Positions 1 to 6,513 of a stretch of 8,260 nt of DNA are shown here, in pieces. Source of the stretch: Desulfurococcales archaeon ex4484_204 (GTDB lineage Archaea; Thermoproteota; Thermoprotei_A; Sulfolobales; NBVN01). The stretch is taken from contig NJEF01000045.1 in assembly GCA_002255065.1 (NCBI GenBank), positions 1-8,260 on the forward strand, in the 5' to 3' direction. The notes below the pieces were generated by a model. The model had not been told where the DNA came from and ran no database searches. It saw only the letters and a list, made by a program, of their open reading frames with translations. How positions within the stretch are numbered: the first letter of the stretch is position 1; each line of letters opens with the position of its first letter. The position numbers and the translations under genes are program-made.

Positions 1-1299
1 GAGGGGGAAATATACGTTAGGGGTAAGAGGGTCTCCTTCAGGTCGCCTAAGGACGCTATAGTTCACGGGATAGGCATGGTTCACCAGCACTTCACCTTAG
101 TTGAGGACTTAACGGTGGTTGAGAACGTCATTCTAGGCCTTAAGGAGTTCGGCATCATATTAAACCTTAGGAGGGCTGCCGATGAGGTTAGGAGGGTAGC
201 TAGCGAGGTGGGCTTTAAGATAGACCCTCTTCAGAGGGTGTGGCAGCTATCAGCTGGCGAGAAGCAGAAGGTGGAGATCCTTAAAGCCCTCTTTAGGAGG
301 GTTAAGGTTTTAATTCTTGACGAGCCGACATCCGTATTAACGCCTCAGGACGTTAAGGAGCTCTTCAAAACTATAAGGAGGCTCGTAGGTAGGGGTATGT
401 CGGTAGTGTTCATATCCCATAAGCTGTACGAGGTCATGGAGATAGCCGACAGGATAGTCGTTTTAAGGAGGGGAAGGGTGGTTGGTAGGCTCAGGAGGGA
501 CGAAGCCAACCCTAAGTTGCTAGCTAAGTTAATGGTTGGTAGGGAGGTCTTCCTTCAGATAGAGAAGCCCCCGGCAACCGTTGGTAGGGAGGTCTTAGAG
601 GTTAGGGACCTAAGGGTTCTCAGCGATAAGGGGACCCTAGCGCTTAAGGGGATTTCGTTCCGCGTTAAGGAGGGTGAGATAGTTGGTGTTGCTGGGGTAG
701 CTGGCAACGGCCAGAAGGAGCTTGCCGAGACTCTCTACGGTCTTAGGAGACCGCTTAGCGGTAGGATAATATTTCAGGGTAGGGATATAACGAGGTCAGG
801 AATAGCTGAAAGGGTTAAGTTAGGGATCTCGCTAATACCTGAGGAGAGGGTTAAGTTAGGGATCGTTGCGGATTTCAGCGTGGCTGAGAACTTCATCCTT
901 GAGCTAGTAGATCGCGAGCCTTTCTCACTCAGAATCCCTCTAGTCTCAGCTACAGGTATTAAATCACTTAACAGGAGAGCTATTGAGGAGTACGCGAGAA
1001 GGCTAATAAGTAAGTACAACATCGTAACGCCTTCACCGTTCACTAAGGCGGGAAAGCTATCAGGAGGTAACATACAGAGGTTAATGGTTGCAAGGGAGTT
1101 TGAGAGGGCGCCGAGATTTGTAATAGCTGAGGAGCCTACTGCAGGCCTCGACGTCGCGGCAACGGAGTACGTTAGGAAGCTCCTAGTTAATATGAGGTCT
1201 AAGGGGCATGCAATACTCCTAATATCGAGCGACCTCTCCGAGGTCCTATCCTTAAGCGATAAGGTCATGGTTATGTACGAAGGCGAGATAGGGCGTTGA
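1..1299 (+). CDS. Double ATPase of a nucleoside/BMP-type ABC importer (5' end missing)
   Basis: The frame is open from base 1, so the N-terminus, including the first Walker A, lies outside the window; the ATG at 76 is internal. The product energises import through the two permeases that follow, on the cytoplasmic side. Counting from base 1, the first ATPase domain shows the Q-loop (Gln29), signature LSAGE (83-87), Walker B ILDEP (105-109) and switch His about 140. The second shows a degenerate Walker A, GVAGNGQKE (232-240, Lys and Ser/Thr replaced), signature LSGGN (353-357), AEEPT (376-380) and Asp instead of the switch His. This asymmetry is normal for the COG3845 family (Bacillus YufO/NupO, sugar ATPases such as RbsA), so only the first site is expected to be fully catalytic. 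The stop at 1297 cuts off the conserved tail, which continues in another frame. Family certain; nucleoside as substrate is inferred. Confidence 0.93.
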   Translation, partial: EGEIYVRGKRVSFRSPKDAIVHGIGMVHQHFTLVEDLTVVENVILGLKEFGIILNLRRAADEVRRVASEVGFKIDPLQRVWQLSAGEKQKVEILKALFRRVKVLILDEPTSVLTPQDVKELFKTIRRLVGRGMSVVFISHKLYEVMEIADRIVVLRRGRVVGRLRRDEANPKLLAKLMVGREVFLQIEKPPATVGREVLEVRDLRVLSDKGTLALKGISFRVKEGEIVGVAGVAGNGQKELAETLYGLRRPLSGRIIFQGRDITRSGIAERVKLGISLIPEERVKLGIVADFSVAENFILELVDREPFSLRIPLVSATGIKSLNRRAIEEYARRLISKYNIVTPSPFTKAGKLSGGNIQRLMVAREFERAPRFVIAEEPTAGLDVAATEYVRKLLVNMRSKGHAILLISSDLSEVLSLSDKVMVMYEGEIGR

Positions 1300-1379
1300 G
1301 CGTAGAGGACATAGGCCTCATGATGGCAGGAGTTAAGAGAATGCCTAAGGAAGAGGTTGAGAGGGCATGGCTATACTAA
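1293..1379 (+). other. Out-of-frame C-terminal tail of the ABC ATPase
   Basis: Reading from base 1293 in the frame one base back gives ALSVEDIGLMMAGVKR followed by MPKEEVERAWLY and a TAA at 1377-1379. ABC ATPases of this family normally end with a segment of the type 'E-[ED]-[IL]-G-L-x-M-A-G', so this is the lost tail of the gene before it. Its stop lies 13 bases inside the next gene, the tight overlap expected in this operon. Adding one G to the GGG at 1291-1293 restores a single frame. I infer a 1-base deletion or a base-calling error; the tail itself is seen directly. Confidence 0.8.
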
Positions 1380-2434
1380 TAAAACTCGTTGAGAGGGAAG
1401 TACCTCCCTACATGTTCGTAGCTATACCGGTGATAGCCTTCCTCCTCGCGTTCGCTATCGGCGCTATACTGATGATGTGGGCAGGGGTTAACCCCCTCCT
1501 AGGCTACAGCGCCTTCCTCCGTGGCTCCCTAGGGACTCCAGCAGCAGTTATTGATAGCTTAGTTAGAATGACCCCCTTCCTCCTCATGGCTACTGGTATA
1601 GCGTTCTCTAACAGGGTTGGGGTGCTCAATATAGGGGCTGAAGGGCAGTACATAATAGGTGCTATAACAACTACTTGGGTAACGCTAGCTCTTCAGCAGG
1701 TAGTGAGCCCAGGGCTTTCAATTACTGCATCCATAGTGCTCGCAATAATTATGGGAGGATTATGGGCAGCATTCGCTGGGGTTCTTAAGGCCTACCTAGG
1801 CATCAATGAGATAGTAACGACCGTTATAATGAACTGGCTCGCGTTTAAGTTGCTTCAGTGGTTGCTTAGGGGGCCTCTCAAGAGCCCTACAGCTCAGATG
1901 TGGCCTATGTCACCTCCCTTAACAGCCACGCTACCCTACATAATCCCTGGTGCAGGGCTCCATGCAGGCTTCCTAATAGCTGTAGCAGTAGCTGTAATGG
2001 CGTACTACCTACTCTTCAGAACGAACTTCGGCTTTAAGTTTAGGGTAACTGGCGCTAACCCCGAGGTAGCTACCTACGCTGGCTACGACGTAAGGAAGTT
2101 CGTGCTATTCAGTATAGCGTTTAGCGGGGCCCTAGCCGGGCTAGCAGGTGCTGGTGAGGTTTTAGGGGTCTTCCACTTCCTCTACGAGGGTATAGCTGTT
2201 GGGTTAGGATACACAGCTATAATAGTCGCCTTAGTAGGTAAGAACCACCCGCTAGCCATAATACCTTCAGCGTTCATGTTTGGGGTCATATATAACGGCG
2301 TCGTATACCTCCAGTCAGCTACAGGGCTTACCTACACCTTCTCGAAGGCTATTGAGGGCCTTATATACCTCTTCGTCCTGTTATCGGAGGTGTTCGTCCT
2401 TTACAGGGTTAAGGTCATTAAGGTGGGTGAGTGA
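1367..2434 (+). CDS. ABC importer permease 1 (YufP/NupP-like)
   Basis: This is an inner membrane permease of the BPD_transp_2 family (COG4603), 355 residues, the usual length. It is strongly hydrophobic with about nine to ten membrane segments. Family landmarks are NIGAEGQ at residues 88-94, GINEIVTTVIMNW at 145-157, ATYAGY at 235-240 and ALAGLAGAGEVLGV at 255-268. It should pair with the second permease to form the channel that the double ATPase drives, carrying nucleosides or a similar small solute handed over by a BMP-type lipoprotein not in this window. The ATG overlaps the out-of-frame tail of the ATPase gene by 13 bases, and GAGAGG lies just before it. Its TGA overlaps the GTG start of the next gene, so translation of the two is probably coupled. 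Family assignment is firm; substrate is inferred from relatives. Confidence 0.93.
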   Translation: MAILIKLVEREVPPYMFVAIPVIAFLLAFAIGAILMMWAGVNPLLGYSAFLRGSLGTPAAVIDSLVRMTPFLLMATGIAFSNRVGVLNIGAEGQYIIGAITTTWVTLALQQVVSPGLSITASIVLAIIMGGLWAAFAGVLKAYLGINEIVTTVIMNWLAFKLLQWLLRGPLKSPTAQMWPMSPPLTATLPYIIPGAGLHAGFLIAVAVAVMAYYLLFRTNFGFKFRVTGANPEVATYAGYDVRKFVLFSIAFSGALAGLAGAGEVLGVFHFLYEGIAVGLGYTAIIVALVGKNHPLAIIPSAFMFGVIYNGVVYLQSATGLTYTFSKAIEGLIYLFVLLSEVFVLYRVKVIKVGE

Positions 2435-3366
2435 TAGTGCTTGAGCAGATGGCTTCATCAGTAATTAACCTGGGCATAGCTATGGCGACCCCGTTAGCCC
2501 TAGCAAGCCTAGGGGAGGTGTACTCCGAGAGGGCGGGAATGATCAACCTAGGTATTGAGGGGATAATGCTTATGGGCGCGTTCCTAGGCTTTCACTTCAC
2601 ATACGTAACCGGTAACTTACTAGTGGGTTACTTAATGGGGATAGCAGTCGGCCTAGCATTAGGCCTCCTACTAGCTTTCATGACCGTGACCCTCAGAGTT
2701 AACCAGGTAATCGCTGGTATGGGTATATACTTCTTCGGCTTCGGGCTCTCAGACTTTCTCTACAAAACCCTCTACGGCAAGGAGTACGTAACCATTCATA
2801 AGAGCATTCAAATACCTATTCCCGGCCTATCAGGGATACCCGTCCTAGGTGAGGGCCTCTTTAGGCAGTACCCCATGGTGTACCTGTCCTACGTACTCAT
2901 ACCCCTAATGTGGTACCTCCTCTATAACAGCAGGTGGGGCCTCTGGCTAAGGTCTGTTGGGGAGAACCCCAAGGCAGCGGATACGATGGGCGTTAACGTG
3001 TTCAGGGTTAAGTACCTAGCCCTCATGTTAGGCTCCTCCCTTGCAGGCCTTGCAGGAGCCTTCCTATGCTTAGGGATTACGGGGGTGTTCTTTGAGAACC
3101 TAACGTTCGGCATGGGCTTCATAGCCATAGGCCTCGTGTACTTCGGTAAGTGGGATCCTCTGAGGGCTTGGGCAGGCACACTTATCTTCGGGTTTACGTG
3201 GTCTATATCAACTACCCTGCAGGAGTTCTTCATAAAGGCTGGATACCCCGGGATGACGTACTTCCTGCTAATGCTGCCCTACATAGCTGTGATAGTAGCG
3301 TTAATAGCCGTCTCGAGGGGGGCTAGAGCACCTAAGTTCCTCGGGATACCTTATAGTAGGGAGTGA
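2431..3366 (+). CDS. ABC importer permease 2 (YufQ/NupQ-like)
   Basis: This is the second membrane permease of the importer (COG1079), 311 residues, with about eight to ten hydrophobic segments. Diagnostic motifs are INLGIEGIMLMGAF at 38-51, WGLWLRSVGENP at 169-180 and LAGLAGAFLCLGITGVF at 204-220; the C-terminus KFLGIPYSRE also matches the family ending. The GTG start overlaps the upstream stop as GTGA, with GGTGGGTGA just before it. ATG at 2449 (residue 7) is a possible alternative start. Together with the first permease it forms a heterodimeric channel. It is the last gene of the operon and ends 2 bases before the 3' end of the convergent rhomboid gene. Family assignment is firm. Confidence 0.93.
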   Translation: MIVLEQMASSVINLGIAMATPLALASLGEVYSERAGMINLGIEGIMLMGAFLGFHFTYVTGNLLVGYLMGIAVGLALGLLLAFMTVTLRVNQVIAGMGIYFFGFGLSDFLYKTLYGKEYVTIHKSIQIPIPGLSGIPVLGEGLFRQYPMVYLSYVLIPLMWYLLYNSRWGLWLRSVGENPKAADTMGVNVFRVKYLALMLGSSLAGLAGAFLCLGITGVFFENLTFGMGFIAIGLVYFGKWDPLRAWAGTLIFGFTWSISTTLQEFFIKAGYPGMTYFLLMLPYIAVIVALIAVSRGARAPKFLGIPYSRE

Positions 3367-3368
3367 GG

Positions 3369-3911
3369 CTAGCGCGGTGCCTCCCTAGAGTAGTGCAGGC
3401 CTAGGAGGAGCCCGCTAACTGCCCCACCTACATGGGCTACGACGTTAGGGAAGCCGTAGATGGGCACGCTGCTCAGCATCATTATCGCTAGTAGGAGCGC
3501 TATGAGGCTGTACGAACCGGTCCTGCGGTAGTCAATTACTGCTGAAGCAGCGAATAGGCCGAAAGCACCTCCTGAAGCCCCAACTGATAGAGCTAGTGGT
3601 TGTGTTACAGCTGATAACACGTTACCAGCTAGCCCGCTTAGGAGGAACGACGTTAGAACCCTCCTCTCACCAGCTAGGCTACTCATCGCGTCCCCGAAGA
3701 CCTTAAGGCCTATGATGTTTAGTATTAAGTGGTAGATGTTAGCGTGAATGAACATAGAGGTCACCAACTCCCATAAGTAACCCCTAGCAACGTCGAGCCC
3801 GCAGAGCATTATAGGGATCTTAAGGACTGAGTGTACTATGTAGAGGGTGCTCGAAGAGTTAATTACCGGTGCATCTAGGAATAGGACCGCGGTAAGTACC
3901 TTAGCACCCAT
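3369..3911 (-). CDS. Rhomboid-family intramembrane serine protease
   Basis: Rhomboids cut transmembrane substrates inside the bilayer with a Ser-His dyad. Counting from the ATG at 3911 (180 residues), the family pattern is complete: W-E-L-V-T-S-M-F-I-H (47-56), the conserved His and Asn of HLILN (61 and 65), GASGGAFGLF with catalytic Ser113, and catalytic His160 in AHVGG. Hydrophobic helices surround these. The ATG at 3911 is the first conventional start, but the frame stays open for 32 codons upstream and encodes another membrane helix, so the true protein is probably about 210 residues (see 3912-4001). The gene is monocistronic and ends tail to tail with the ABC operon. The substrate cannot be guessed from context. 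Identification is strong because both catalytic motifs are present. Confidence 0.92.
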   Translation of the reverse strand: MGAKVLTAVLFLDAPVINSSSTLYIVHSVLKIPIMLCGLDVARGYLWELVTSMFIHANIYHLILNIIGLKVFGDAMSSLAGERRVLTSFLLSGLAGNVLSAVTQPLALSVGASGGAFGLFAASAVIDYRRTGSYSLIALLLAIMMLSSVPIYGFPNVVAHVGGAVSGLLLGLHYSREAPR

Positions 3912-4001
3912 GCCTAGGGCTACGAGGGTTAATGCCCCGATAGCAGCAAGTACTAGGTAAGCGGTTATGCATATAGTGATGAGCAGTGTAACACTTCTTA
4001 A
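3912..4001 (-). other. Probable N-terminal extension of the rhomboid (no standard start codon)
   Basis: The 30 in-frame codons before the annotated ATG read LRSVTLLITI, CITAYLVLAA, IGALTLVALG. This is a good first transmembrane helix, and SVTLLI followed by a hydrophobic run resembles the usual beginning of small archaeal and bacterial rhomboids. There is no ATG, GTG or TTG between the in-frame TGA (4010-4008) and 3911. The codon at the right distance from the ribosome binding site is TTA (4001-3999). A TTG there would give a normal start, so I infer a point mutation, a sequence error, or very unusual initiation. Confidence 0.6.
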
Positions 4002-4007
4002 AGTCCT

Positions 4008-4015
4008 TCACCTCC
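4008..4015 (-). promoter_or_regulatory. Strong Shine-Dalgarno GGAGGTGA upstream of the rhomboid
   Basis: On the minus strand the bases read GGAGGTGA, fully complementary to the typical archaeal 16S 3' end. It ends 6 bases before the TTA at 4001, ideal spacing for a start there. It is about 96 bases from the ATG at 3911, far too distant to serve it. This is the main reason to think translation begins near 4001. Confidence 0.7.
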
Positions 4016-4040
4016 CCCGCTCTAAGAACTACACACAGCT

Positions 4041-4069
4041 GTATAAAGTGGTGTGTTAAGGGTTTTATA
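4041..4069 (-). promoter_or_regulatory. TATA-like elements upstream of the rhomboid gene
   Basis: The minus strand carries TATAAAA (4069-4063) and CTTTATAC (4048-4041). Transcription starting about 25 bases downstream would begin near 4040 or near 4020; both leaders would include the ribosome binding site at 4015-4008. The nearer box is flanked by the inverted repeat ACACAC (4031-4036) and GTGTGT (4051-4056), which could be an operator. Positions are inferred from consensus only. Confidence 0.45.
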
Positions 4070-4253
4070 GCGTTCTCAGCCCGGATTCACTAGCCTTCAC
4101 AGCACTGAGGGCTCCTAGGCCCCCCAACTCATCACAGCTCTAAGTACCCTATGCTTTAACCTGCCTAAAACGTTATTCAGGGCTGTCCGTTAATGAGTTT
4201 AAGGGCTTACCCTAGGCTTAAACATTAAGGCTAGCTATGCAGTGCAGGCAGAG

Positions 4254-4260
4254 CTTTAAA
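4254..4260 (+). promoter_or_regulatory. TATA-like box for the KptA-like gene
   Basis: CTTTAAA preceded by purine-rich GCAGAG (a plausible BRE) lies about 30 bases before the GTG at 4287 and 42 before the ATG at 4299. This would give either a leaderless message from the GTG or a short leader for the ATG. Consensus match only. Confidence 0.4.
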
Positions 4261-4298
4261 TGTATTAGTAGCCCGCATAGAACAGGGTGTTAAGGCTT

Positions 4299-4685
4299 AT
4301 GAGGGCTATATATAGGTGTAGGGTGTGCGGTAAGTACGTAGAGACCCCTAGGTACTCCGGTAGGGATGCAGAGCCGTTAATCGATGGTAATGATAGGGTA
4401 GCGCTAAGCAAGCTAGTATCCTACATACTACGCCACAACCCATCGTCAATAAACGTTAAGATGGATAGGGAGGGCTGGGTACCGATCGATGACCTAGTTA
4501 GGGGTATTAGGGGGGTCTGGATACGTAGGGATAGGTATGGGTGGGTTACGAGGGACCACATACTAGCTATAGCCTCCTTAGATCCCAGGGGTAGGTTTGA
4601 GGTTAGGGGCGACGCAGTAAGGGCTAGGTACGGGCAGAGTGCGGGGCTGGGTATTAGGTTGTTACTCATGTACCCCCTACATTAA
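4299..4685 (+). CDS. kptA: Truncated KptA/Tpt1-like RNA 2'-phosphotransferase (N-lobe only)
   Basis: KptA/Tpt1 enzymes remove an RNA 2'-phosphate with NAD+, using an N-terminal winged-helix lobe and a C-terminal ADP-ribosyltransferase-like lobe. Numbering from the ATG at 4299 (128 residues; an in-frame GTG at 4287 would add four), the N-lobe is clear: YRCRVCG (5-11), RVALSKLVSYILRHNP (33-48) with the catalytic Arg-His pair (45-46), REGWVPIDDLV (57-67), and RARYGQS (108-114), where the family has RARxGHS. About 14 residues later the protein ends, so the whole C-lobe (NAD-binding part and last catalytic Arg) is missing. The next 105 bases are AT-rich promoter DNA with no remnant. The normal size is about 180-220 residues. 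The His-to-Gln change and a lone CxxC in the would-be zinc site also suggest decay. It cannot be an active transferase alone; it is a pseudogene or a repurposed RNA-binding lobe. Confidence 0.75.
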   Translation: MRAIYRCRVCGKYVETPRYSGRDAEPLIDGNDRVALSKLVSYILRHNPSSINVKMDREGWVPIDDLVRGIRGVWIRRDRYGWVTRDHILAIASLDPRGRFEVRGDAVRARYGQSAGLGIRLLLMYPLH

Positions 4686-4742
4686 AGGCTTTGAGATGTG
4701 TAATAGGTATATAATAGTATATAGCTGTATTTAGCATTACTA

Positions 4743-4766
4743 ATATTTATAAATAACCTTTATATC
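4743..4766 (+). promoter_or_regulatory. Promoter region of the phosphate transporter operon
   Basis: Two TATA-like boxes lie in a very AT-rich stretch: TTTATAAAT (4746-4754), inside the perfect palindrome TATTTATAAATA (4744-4755), and CTTTATATC (4758-4766). The second is about 29 bases before the GTG at 4791, which suggests a leaderless or nearly leaderless message; no good ribosome binding site precedes the start. The palindrome could instead be an operator. Confidence 0.5.
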
Positions 4767-4790
4767 TAATGCCCACTTAATTTTACGGTA

Positions 4791-5825
4791 GTGATGGATC
4801 CGTTAGTTATGGTTATTGGCTTAGTATTAGCGGTGTATATAGCATGGGCTATTGGTAGTAACGATGCTGCTAACCCGACCAATACAGCAGTCGGCTCCGG
4901 AGCCTTAGGGCTTAAAGCAGCTTTAATTGTGTTCTCCTTATCGGCTTTTGCTGGCGCTGTCCTGCAGGGTTGGATGGTTATGAAGACTTTTGGCGGAGGT
5001 GTTGTTAGGATTAGGGATCTATATGATGCTGTTATAGCGACCGTAGCTACAGCGCTGTGGGTAACGATCTCCTCCCTCTATGGCATGCCTATATCGACAA
5101 CCCATAGCGCTGTAGGCTCAGTGCTGGGTATTGGGCTGGCTAGCTACCTAATCCGCGGCGCGGTAGACATGAACGTAGCTGTTGTAGCTAACGTTGTAGC
5201 TTCATGGATAACCTCCCCCCTAGGGTCGATGGGGCTTGCAGCAGGGATGTACCTACTAACTAGGAGGTTCGTTAAGTACTTAATAACGAGGGGTGTTAGG
5301 AGGGAGGATGTTGAGAGGCTCTTAAGGTACCTCATCGTGGCATCGCTAGCGTACTCCGCTTACTCCTTCGGTGCTAACGACGTAGGTAACGCAACAGGTG
5401 TCTACTACGTAGTTGTCGGTAACGTAGCCTCCGAAGCAGTAGCTAGGCTAGCGCTAGCGATTATAGGTGCTGTAGGGATAGCTGTAGGGGGCTTCACGTT
5501 AGGTAGGAGGGTTATCGAGACCGTGGCGTATAGGTTAACGAAGCTCGACCTAGTGACAGGTTTCTCAGCGGGGATAAGTAACGCGTTAATAGTTTGGTTG
5601 TTTACCACGGTACCTACGTACATCTTAGGATACGGAATGCCTGTATCAACAACTCACGCATCCGTTTCGGCGGTCCTAGGTGTTGGGTTAGTTAAGCATG
5701 GGTTGAGGGGGGTTAAGTGGTCTACGTTCCTGAGGATAGTTCTATCGTGGGTTCTCACAGTACCTTTAACAGCAGCACTATCACTAAGTATTAGGGTACT
5801 AGTAAGCTATACTTTAGGTGTCTAG
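4791..5825 (+). CDS. pit: PiT-family inorganic phosphate transporter
   Basis: This is a low-affinity phosphate permease (PF01384, COG0306) that brings phosphate through the cell membrane with a cation (proton or sodium; not decidable here). At 344 residues it is a typical compact archaeal/bacterial form. The internal duplication is visible: GSNDAAN (22-28) with GMPISTTHS (98-106) in the first half, and GANDVGN (194-200) with GMPVSTTHA (282-290) in the second. Between these are hydrophobic helices and one charged loop (about 158-178). The start is GTG 4791 or, just as likely, ATG 4794 (residue 2), with a TATA box about 30 bases upstream and no clear Shine-Dalgarno. The next gene starts 2 bases after the stop and encodes the usual PiT partner, supporting a two-gene phosphate operon. 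Family assignment is firm. Confidence 0.95.
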   Translation: MMDPLVMVIGLVLAVYIAWAIGSNDAANPTNTAVGSGALGLKAALIVFSLSAFAGAVLQGWMVMKTFGGGVVRIRDLYDAVIATVATALWVTISSLYGMPISTTHSAVGSVLGIGLASYLIRGAVDMNVAVVANVVASWITSPLGSMGLAAGMYLLTRRFVKYLITRGVRREDVERLLRYLIVASLAYSAYSFGANDVGNATGVYYVVVGNVASEAVARLALAIIGAVGIAVGGFTLGRRVIETVAYRLTKLDLVTGFSAGISNALIVWLFTTVPTYILGYGMPVSTTHASVSAVLGVGLVKHGLRGVKWSTFLRIVLSWVLTVPLTAALSLSIRVLVSYTLGV

Positions 5826-5827
5826 GT

Positions 5828-6493
5828 ATGGGAGCCCTTACGTGGTCATGGATAGGTAGGAGGGTCGAGCTTGAGGTAATGGAGAAGTCCTTAAAGCACC
5901 TAGAGCTAACGAGGTCTGTTGCTAAGGCATGCCTAGAGCTCTTCCAGAGCCTTGCTAGGTGCGATGCTGAGGGGGTTAGGAGATCTAATACCAGGGTTCA
6001 CGAGGTTGAGGGGAGGGCTGACGAGATTAAGAGGGAGGTTATTAAGGAGCTGGGTAAGGGCTATATTCATCCAGTTACTAGGGAGGAGCTGATTAGGCTA
6101 GCCCTAGCAGTAGATGACATAGCCGCATTCCTTAAAGGAGCTTCGAGGAGGGCATCCCTCATTGAGCCTAGGGAGATCGAGGATGAGGTAAGGAACTACG
6201 CCCTCAGAATGGCTGAGAAGGTGCTTAAGGCCGTGGAGCTACTTGAGGAGTCAGTTAAGGCGCTGAATAAGGACCTTAAGAAGGCGCTGGAGCTAGCCGA
6301 CGCTGTTGAGAGGATAGAGGAGGAGGTCGACGACATAAGGATCGAGGCCCTAGGAGAGGTGCTTAGGTTCTGCAATAAAAGCACGCCGTCAGCGTGTATA
6401 GTAGCTAAGGAGATCATAGACTCCCTAGAGAACGCTACCGATAGGTGCGAGGACACCGCGGACGTTATTAGGTCCATAGCCGTTATGAGGTAG
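5828..6493 (+). CDS. DUF47/PhoU-like accessory protein of the PiT transporter
   Basis: This 221-residue cytoplasmic protein belongs to the DUF47 family (PF01865, COG1392), relatives of PhoU that accompany PiT permeases and are thought to modulate them. It is almost entirely charged amphipathic helix. Visible elements include VHEVEGRADEIKREV (57-71), AVDDIAAFLKGASRR (94-108), the long helix around ELADAVERIEEEVDDIR (155-171), and the C-terminal segment NATDRCEDTADVIRSIA (202-218). Acidic E/D clusters in these helices could bind metal as in PhoU. The ATG lies 2 bases after the PiT stop, with AGGTG (5816-5820) 7 bases upstream inside the PiT gene, so the two are cotranscribed. Family certain; exact mode of regulation unknown. 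Confidence 0.93.
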   Translation: MGALTWSWIGRRVELEVMEKSLKHLELTRSVAKACLELFQSLARCDAEGVRRSNTRVHEVEGRADEIKREVIKELGKGYIHPVTREELIRLALAVDDIAAFLKGASRRASLIEPREIEDEVRNYALRMAEKVLKAVELLEESVKALNKDLKKALELADAVERIEEEVDDIRIEALGEVLRFCNKSTPSACIVAKEIIDSLENATDRCEDTADVIRSIAVMR

Positions 6494-6513
6494 TAGCGCT
6501 GAGGACGTGTTCA

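Larger units (their letters stand above)
4016..4286. other. Intergenic region between divergent rhomboid and KptA-like genes
   Basis: I find no convincing gene, tRNA or rRNA here. It carries the rhomboid promoter elements near 4041-4069 and the KptA-like promoter near 4254-4260. The middle (about 4080-4250) has no long frame with family features. On the minus strand GTGATGA (4135-4129) and CTGA (4079-4076) have the form of box C and box D of a small guide RNA, but the terminal stem is not visible, so I do not annotate an RNA. Confidence 0.5.

Noticed and set aside
694..720. Second ATPase domain with a broken Walker A (Lys and Ser/Thr replaced)
   Set aside because: GxxGxGQxE in the second domain is normal for this double-ATPase family and is not a sign of damage.
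774..1268. Long open frame on the minus strand within the ABC ATPase gene
   Set aside because: It lies wholly inside a well-supported gene, its translation has no family features, and no promoter or ribosome binding site is seen. The same holds for minus-strand frames at 2922-3233, 4421-4669, 5144-5335 and 5405-5623.
1285..1300. Programmed -1 frameshifting in the ABC ATPase
   Set aside because: There is no X-XXY-YYZ slippery heptamer at the shift point and no evident stimulatory stem, and relatives of this ATPase are not known to frameshift. A 1-base deletion or base-calling error in GGG is simpler.
4076..4135. tRNA-like segment (minus strand has GAATCCGGG, as in a T-arm)
   Set aside because: No acceptor stem, anticodon stem or D-arm can be formed around it; short chance similarity.
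6196..6477. Serine-rich minus-strand frame opposite the DUF47 gene
   Set aside because: The Ser/Ala-rich pattern is the mirror of the Glu/Lys/Leu/Ala-rich helices of DUF47; it is a codon artefact.
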